A stretch of 64,000 nt of DNA from Actinacidiphila sp965342175 (GTDB lineage Bacteria > Actinomycetota > Actinomycetes > Streptomycetales > Streptomycetaceae). Positions 59,694-64,000 of the stretch are shown here, in pieces. The notes beneath the pieces were generated by a model. It was given only the letters and a program-made list of their open reading frames with translations. It searched no databases and was not told the origin of the DNA. Both the position numbers and the translations under genes were made by a program. Numbering within the stretch: the stretch's first letter is position 1; each line of letters begins with the position of its first letter. The stretch is from NCBI RefSeq assembly GCF_965342175.1, contig NZ_CBDRBL010000015.1:36619-100618 (forward strand), in the 5' to 3' direction.

Positions 59694-59953
59694 GCCCCCA
59701 ATGTACGCATATGTGATGCTTTGGGCAGAGGTTTGGGCGGCCGGCGCCGGGAAAACCGGTTAGCGCCACGCGTCGCGCAGGCGTAAGATCCTGCGTCTTG
59801 CCGCCCGCCCCCCGCAGGGGCGGCGCCGCCGGCCGGACGGAAACCGGTCGGCCCGTGTCGAATCCGTATCAGGACAGCGCCCCGCCCCGTGCCCCCGCGC
59901 GCGCCGGTCGGGGGCCGGCTGAGCCATGCCCTACGTGCCGCCGGAGGCAACCC

Positions 59954-62014
59954 GTGCCAGGGGAACGATCCCTCACCGCCGACAATCCGCTCGACCGCGA
60001 ACGCGCCCACCTCGCCGCGTCCCGCTCCGCCCTCCGCGCGATGCGCGCCGACGTCGAAGCCCTCGACATCAGGGATGTGACCGCCAACTGGGTGAACGCG
60101 GAAGTGCTGCAGTCCGAGATCGACGCCCGCATCAAAGCGCTCGCCGATCTTGCGCACACCCCGCTCTTCTTCGGCCGCCTGGACTACGAGAAGGGCGAGG
60201 CCTTCGGCGGGGAGGAGGTGGGCCACCGCTTCTACATCGGCCGCCGCCACGTCCACGACGCGGACGGCGACCCCATGGTCATCGACTGGCGCGCGCCGGT
60301 CTCGCAGCCCTTCTACCGGGCCTCCCGCACCGACCCGCAGGACGTCGCGCTGCGCCGCCGCTTCGGCTACACCGGCGGGGAGCTCACCGCCTACGAGGAC
60401 GAGCACCTCACCGACCCGGCCGAGGCGCAGACCTCCAGCAAGCTGCTCCAGCGCGAGATCGAGCGGCCGCGCGTCGGCCCGATGCGGGACATCGTCGCCA
60501 CCATCCAGCCCGAGCAGGACGAGATCGTCCGCGCCGAGGTCGGCGGGACGGTCTGCGTGCAGGGCGCGCCCGGCACCGGGAAGACCGCCGTCGGCCTGCA
60601 CCGGGTGGCGTACCTCCTCTACGCGCACCGCGAGCGGCTCGCCCGTTCGGGCACCCTCGTCGTCGGTCCCAACGCGTCCTTCCTGCACTACATCGAGCAG
60701 GTGCTGCCCGCGCTGGGCGAGCTGAGCGTCCAGCAGGCCACGGTCGACGACCTGGTCGCCCACGTCCCGGTCAAGGGCGCCGACTCGGCGGCCGCCGCCG
60801 GCGTCAAGGGCGACGCGCGCATGGCCGAGGTGCTGCGGCGGGCGGTCCGCTCCGGCATCCGGATGCCCACCGAGCCGGTGGTCGTGGTGCGCGGCTCGCG
60901 CCGCTGGCGCGTCCCGGCGTACGAGGTGGAGGAGCTGGTCCGCGAGCTCATGGCGCGCGACATCCGCTACGGCGCCGCCCGAGAGGCGCTGCCGCAGCGG
61001 ATCGCGCACGCCGTGCTGGTCCGGATGGAGGCGGCCGGGGAGGCCCCCGACGACCGGGTGCAGGACGCGGTCGCACGCAACGCGGCGGTCAAGGCGGCCG
61101 TCAAGGAGCTGTGGCCGCCGGCGGACCCGGCGAAGACGGTGCTGCGACTGCTGTCCGACCCGGAGTTCCTGGCCGCCTGCGCCGAGGGCGTGCTGACCGA
61201 GGAGGAGCAGAAGCAGATCCTGTGGGAGAAGCCCGCCCGCTCGGTGGCCTCCGCGAAGTGGTCGGCAGCCGACGCCGTGCTGGTCGACGAGGCCCACGAT
61301 CTGGTGCACCGCACGGCCTCGCTCGGCCACGTCGTGCTGGACGAGGCGCAGGACCTCTCCCCCATGCAGTACCGGGCGGTGGGCCGCCGCTGCTCCACCG
61401 GCTCCGCGACCGTGCTGGGCGACCTCGCCCAGGGCACGACCCCGTGGGCGACCGGGACCTGGGACGAGGCGCTCACGCACCTCGGGAAGCCCGATGCCCG
61501 GATCGAGGAGCTGACCCAGGGTTTCCGCGTTCCGCTGGAGGTCATCGCCTACGCGTCCCGGCTGCTGCCGCAGATCGCCCCCGGGCTGAAGGAGGCGACC
61601 TCGGTCCGGGAGAACCCCGGCGCCTTCTCGGTGACCGAGGTCCCGGCGGACGGGCTGACCGAGGCCGTGCTGGACGCCTGCCGCCAGGCGCTGGACCGGG
61701 AGGGGTCGATCGGCCTGATCGCGGCCGACGCGCGCCTGCCCGTGCTGGCGGAGGCGCTGGCGGCGGCCGGGCTGCCGTATCTGTCTCCCGGCCAGGAGAC
61801 CACGCCGGAGGTACGGCTCACCCTCGTCCCCGCCTCGCTGGCCAAGGGTCTGGAGTACGACTACGTGGTCCTGGACGAGCCCGTCGCGGTCGTCGACGGC
61901 GAGCCCGACGAGCGCACCGGCCTGCGCCGCCTGTACGTCGCGCTCACCCGTGCGGTCTCGGGCCTCGCCGTCCTCCACGCGGCGCCCCTGCCGGAGGCCC
62001 TTCGGCTGCCCTGA
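59954..62014 (+). CDS. helD: HelD-like superfamily 1 helicase (RNA polymerase recycling)
   Basis: This 686-residue UvrD/Rep-like ATPase has an N-terminal coiled-coil arm (about 8-70: DRERAHLAASRSALRAMRAD), Walker A VCVQGAPGTGKTAVGL, Walker B VVLDEAQDLSP and a C-terminal 2A domain ending with LRRLYVALTRAVSGLAVLH. The arm-first layout without UvrD repair domains fits actinobacterial HelD, which removes stalled RNA polymerase from DNA. I chose the GTG at 59954 because GGAGG lies six bases upstream; an in-frame start further left (GTG near 59855) is possible. Right after its stop, sequence of a murQ remnant begins. Confidence 0.88.
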   Translation: MPGERSLTADNPLDRERAHLAASRSALRAMRADVEALDIRDVTANWVNAEVLQSEIDARIKALADLAHTPLFFGRLDYEKGEAFGGEEVGHRFYIGRRHVHDADGDPMVIDWRAPVSQPFYRASRTDPQDVALRRRFGYTGGELTAYEDEHLTDPAEAQTSSKLLQREIERPRVGPMRDIVATIQPEQDEIVRAEVGGTVCVQGAPGTGKTAVGLHRVAYLLYAHRERLARSGTLVVGPNASFLHYIEQVLPALGELSVQQATVDDLVAHVPVKGADSAAAAGVKGDARMAEVLRRAVRSGIRMPTEPVVVVRGSRRWRVPAYEVEELVRELMARDIRYGAAREALPQRIAHAVLVRMEAAGEAPDDRVQDAVARNAAVKAAVKELWPPADPAKTVLRLLSDPEFLAACAEGVLTEEEQKQILWEKPARSVASAKWSAADAVLVDEAHDLVHRTASLGHVVLDEAQDLSPMQYRAVGRRCSTGSATVLGDLAQGTTPWATGTWDEALTHLGKPDARIEELTQGFRVPLEVIAYASRLLPQIAPGLKEATSVRENPGAFSVTEVPADGLTEAVLDACRQALDREGSIGLIAADARLPVLAEALAAAGLPYLSPGQETTPEVRLTLVPASLAKGLEYDYVVLDEPVAVVDGEPDERTGLRRLYVALTRAVSGLAVLHAAPLPEALRLP

Positions 62015-62016
62015 TC

Positions 62017-62352
62017 CACCGCAGGTCCGCCGGCGACGAGCCCGCTGACCCGGCCCGGAGCGGTGTTGAAGGTCGGCGGGCACTCGCCGGCGTCGGGCAC
62101 CCCGAGCCGTCCCGCGGTGCCCGCGCCCGCGTGGACGAGGCGGCCGCCGCGGGCCGTGCGCGCGACGATGGCGTCGATTGCGGTGGCGACTGCGGGCAGT
62201 TCCGCCGCGACGGCGGCCGGGACGGTGGCGTCCTCGGCGTTCATCAGCGTGGCGATGTCCAGCATCGGGAGCCGGTCGACCTCGGCGAGCTCGGCGCGGA
62301 AGCCCTCGGTGGCGAGGCGGTCCAGCTCGCGGCGGAGCTCGGCGTGCGTCAT
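62017..62352 (-). pseudogene. murQ: N-acetylmuramic acid 6-phosphate etherase, truncated
   Basis: The frame begins with ATG overlapping the murR stop (ATGA) and reads LATEGFRAELAEVDRLPMLD, LVHAGAGTAGRLGVPDAGEC and PPTFNTAPGRVSGLVAGGPA, which is the N-terminal third of MurQ. After about 112 codons homology stops and the frame continues as antisense of helD. The other two-thirds (about 200 residues, including the rest of the SIS fold) are missing. A deletion has joined this gene to the helD end, so no active etherase can be made. Confidence 0.85.
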
Positions 62353-63256
62353 CGCTGGTGGCTTCTTCGCGGGCTGTGGCGTTGGGCGAGGGCCTCGTAC
62401 GAGGCGGACAGCGCCGGGGCGGCGGTGTCGTAGGTGCGCTGGGCGACGCCGACGAACAGGCAGTCCACCACCAGCAGCTGACTGGTGCGGCTGGCCATGG
62501 CGGCGGGGCGCAGTGCGCTCTCCCGGCCGCTGGAGGTGAGCAGCACATGGTCGGCGTAGCGGGTGACGGTGCCGTCCGCCCGGCCGGTCACGGCGATGGT
62601 GGTGGCGCCCCGATCGAACGCGGCGCGCAGCGGTTCGACGACGTCGTGGGTGTGCCCGGAGTGCGTGACGGCCACGGCCACGTCGCCCTGACGCAGTTGG
62701 ACGGCGTTGGTGAGGGTGAGGTGGGGGTCGCCCAGGGCGTGCGCGACCAGGCCGATGCGCAGCAGCTTCTGCACCAGGTCCTGGGCGACCAGACTCGACG
62801 CCCCTATTCCGTAGACGTCGATGCGGCGGGCGGCGGCCAGCGCGCCCACCGCCGCCTCCAGTTGGGCCACGTCCAGTTGGGCCGCGGTGTCGGCCAGGCA
62901 CCGCTGCTCGTCCAGCGCGAGCTTGGCGACCACGTCGGCCGGCGGGTCGTCCACCGCGATTCCGGGGTGACGGCGGGAGGGGCGCCGGCCTCCTCCCGGG
63001 CGGCCAGCGCGGCCAGTGCGAGCCGCAGGTCCCGGTAGCCGGGGTAGCCCAGCAGCCGCGCGGTGCGCACCACGGTGGCCTCGCTCGTCCCCGCGCGGGC
63101 CGCGAGCGCCGTCACGGTCAGCCGGGAGCAGCCCGCCGGGTCCTCGGCCACGGCCTGCGCGACGGACCGCATCGACCGGGGCATGGAGGGGGCCAGGGTC
63201 CTGACTCTGGCGGCCAGCCCCCCGGCGTCGAAGGTTTCCTTCAGTGTCTCGGCCAC
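62349..63256 (-). pseudogene. murR: MurR/RpiR family regulator with frameshift
   Basis: The N-terminal RpiR helix-turn-helix (AQAVAEDPAGCSRLTVTALA, RAGTSEATVVRTARLLGYPG) is read in one frame from the GTG at 63256. The SIS domain (RIDVYGIGASSLVAQDLVQK, VAVTHSGHTHDVVEPL) is read in another frame up to 62349. The frames switch at about 62961-62966, in a CCGGGG run; adding one base there would give a 302-residue protein of normal size. In this family the SIS domain senses MurNAc-6-P and the protein controls murQ. It is either a real frameshift or a sequencing error. Confidence 0.85.
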
Positions 63257-63328
63257 GGACGAAAGCTATTTTTCGGCTGCTGACGGCGTCAAGAACGCCC
63301 GCCCGGCGGGGTGGTCCACAATGGGGCC

Positions 63329-63715
63329 ATGGATCCTGACGCACCCGGTTCCTCCGCCGGCCTGGAGGCGGCCCTGCACGGCGCCCGCGCGCTCGTCCTC
63401 GCGGACCTGTCCGCGACGGGCGTGGCCGACGCCGACGTCGTCTCGCTCGTGGAGGACGCCGTCTCCCAGCGCCGCTGGTGGGTGGAGCAGTGGCCCGACG
63501 GCGCCGCGTTCGTCGCGGGGCTGGTCGCCCAGGACGTCAAGGACGCCCTGCTGGAACGCATGGGCCGCTGGCCGCTCTGCCCGCGCTGCGCCGACCCCCA
63601 CGGCCTCGATGTGGAGCCCGAACTCGGCCCCGACCCGCACTGGGTGTGCGAGTCGCTCGGCGAGGCCATCGCCCCCGTCGGCGCCCTGTCCGCCGCCCTC
63701 GGCGGTCCGCGCTGA
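63329..63715 (+). CDS. Conserved hypothetical protein with zinc-ribbon-like end
   Basis: This 128-residue soluble protein has a helical first part (EAALHGARALVLADLSATGV, VVSLVEDAVSQRRWWVEQWP) and a C-terminal metal-site-like block CPRCADPHG followed by DPHWVCESLG, three cysteines plus histidines. The ATG at 63329 is the probable start. The DUF4031 gene follows after one base, so the two are co-translated. I do not recognise a named family; a single-zinc structural site is likely. Confidence 0.75.
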   Translation: MDPDAPGSSAGLEAALHGARALVLADLSATGVADADVVSLVEDAVSQRRWWVEQWPDGAAFVAGLVAQDVKDALLERMGRWPLCPRCADPHGLDVEPELGPDPHWVCESLGEAIAPVGALSAALGGPR

Positions 63716-63716
63716 G

Positions 63717-64000
63717 GTGACCGTCTACATCGACCCGCCGACGTGGCCGGGCCACGGCCGCATGTGGTCCCACCTGGTGAGCGACACCTCCTATGAGGAG
63801 CTCCACGCCTTCGCCGCCGCCATAGGCGCGCCGCGCCGGGCCTTCGACGGCGACCACTACGACCTGCCCAGCGAGCGCTACGCCTCGGCCGTCGCCGCGG
63901 GCGCCGTCCAGGTCGGCAGCAAGGAACTGCTGCGCCACCTCACCGCGGCGGGTTTGCGCCGTCCCAAGCGCAGGTCCCCCCAAGGTGAGGCCGGCCGGAC
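63717..64000 (+). CDS. DUF4031 domain protein, partial
   Basis: The first 94 codons are inside the window. The sequence VTVYIDPPTWPGHGRMWSHL, followed by SYEELHAFAAAIGAPRRAFD and GDHYDLPSERYASAVAAGA, matches the DUF4031 family, small proteins of unknown function that are often encoded beside HD-domain hydrolases. The GTG start lies one base after the stop of the preceding gene. The 3' end is outside the window. Confidence 0.85.
   Translation, partial: MTVYIDPPTWPGHGRMWSHLVSDTSYEELHAFAAAIGAPRRAFDGDHYDLPSERYASAVAAGAVQVGSKELLRHLTAAGLRRPKRRSPQGEAGR

Noticed and set aside
1..64000. tRNA, rRNA or known riboswitch genes
   Set aside because: I looked through the intergenic gaps and saw no tRNA-like clover, rRNA sequence or recognisable riboswitch core.

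Overview
The window is one stretch of a Streptomyces chromosome. The base composition is about 73-75% G+C with strongly G/C-biased third codon positions, many starts are GTG (one is probably TTG), and several genes look leaderless. The gene set is typical of the genus: futalosine-pathway menaquinone genes, DmdR1, actinobacterial XPB and HelD helicases, an ECF sigma factor with a zinc-finger anti-sigma factor, and DUF2530/DUF2771/DUF3027 proteins. The content is core-like and collinear, as far as I can judge from memory, with the region around dmdR1 in S. coelicolor. I see no rRNA, tRNA, CRISPR array, insertion sequence or prophage.

Layout. 0-5 kb: the end of a membrane protein gene, an MFS transporter divergent from a GlxA/AraC regulator, an RsbW-like ATPase and a TPR protein. 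5-11 kb: a NodC/hyaluronan-synthase-like glycosyltransferase with a secreted CBM3-GH16 glycanase, a STAS protein, and an ECF sigma/anti-sigma pair. 11.6-18 kb: a two-gene ABC exporter, a degenerate prim-pol protein, a TPR regulator and a proline-rich membrane protein. 18-25 kb: an orphan amino-acid-type binding lipoprotein, purU, a hydrolase, dmdR1, a SIS protein and a PAS/GAF protein. 25-33 kb: pdxH and a type-2 citrate synthase as a divergent pair, a 2'-5' RNA ligase-like protein, a 29-residue membrane peptide, a CBS protein, an aldo/keto reductase, a GDSL hydrolase, a secreted beta-propeller protein and serC. 33.5-43.5 kb: an FAD/Fe-S dehydrogenase, a Uma2 protein, a MarR-MFS operon, a truncated NCS2 permease, DUF2530 and a P-type ATPase. 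43.5-52.5 kb: a 1061-residue sacsin-like ATPase, a 1.2-kb GC-rich gap with a 56-bp tandem repeat, DUF3027, an MFS protein, a DUF2771 lipoprotein, mqnB and mqnD. 52.5-64 kb: a cold-shock protein, a HAD phosphatase, an XPB helicase with its partner, HelD, a decayed murR-murQ pair and a partial DUF4031 gene.

Most genes are housekeeping or regulatory and stand alone or in pairs, often convergent with overlaps or gaps under 35 bp. Clear functional couples are glycosyltransferase with glycanase, sigma with anti-sigma factor, ABC ATPase with permease, MarR with MFS, mqnB with mqnD, and the XPB pair. Recent decay is visible in three places: the 3' part of the beta-propeller gene is tandemly duplicated, the NCS2 permease has lost its N-terminal part, and murQ is cut off while murR carries a frameshift.

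The most interesting unexplained pieces are a promoter-driven mini-ORF with a folded RNA between the PAS gene and pdxH, nested inverted repeats between pdxH and the citrate synthase gene, a G-tract/hairpin end to dmdR1, and the sacsin-like protein beside the repeat-bearing gap.
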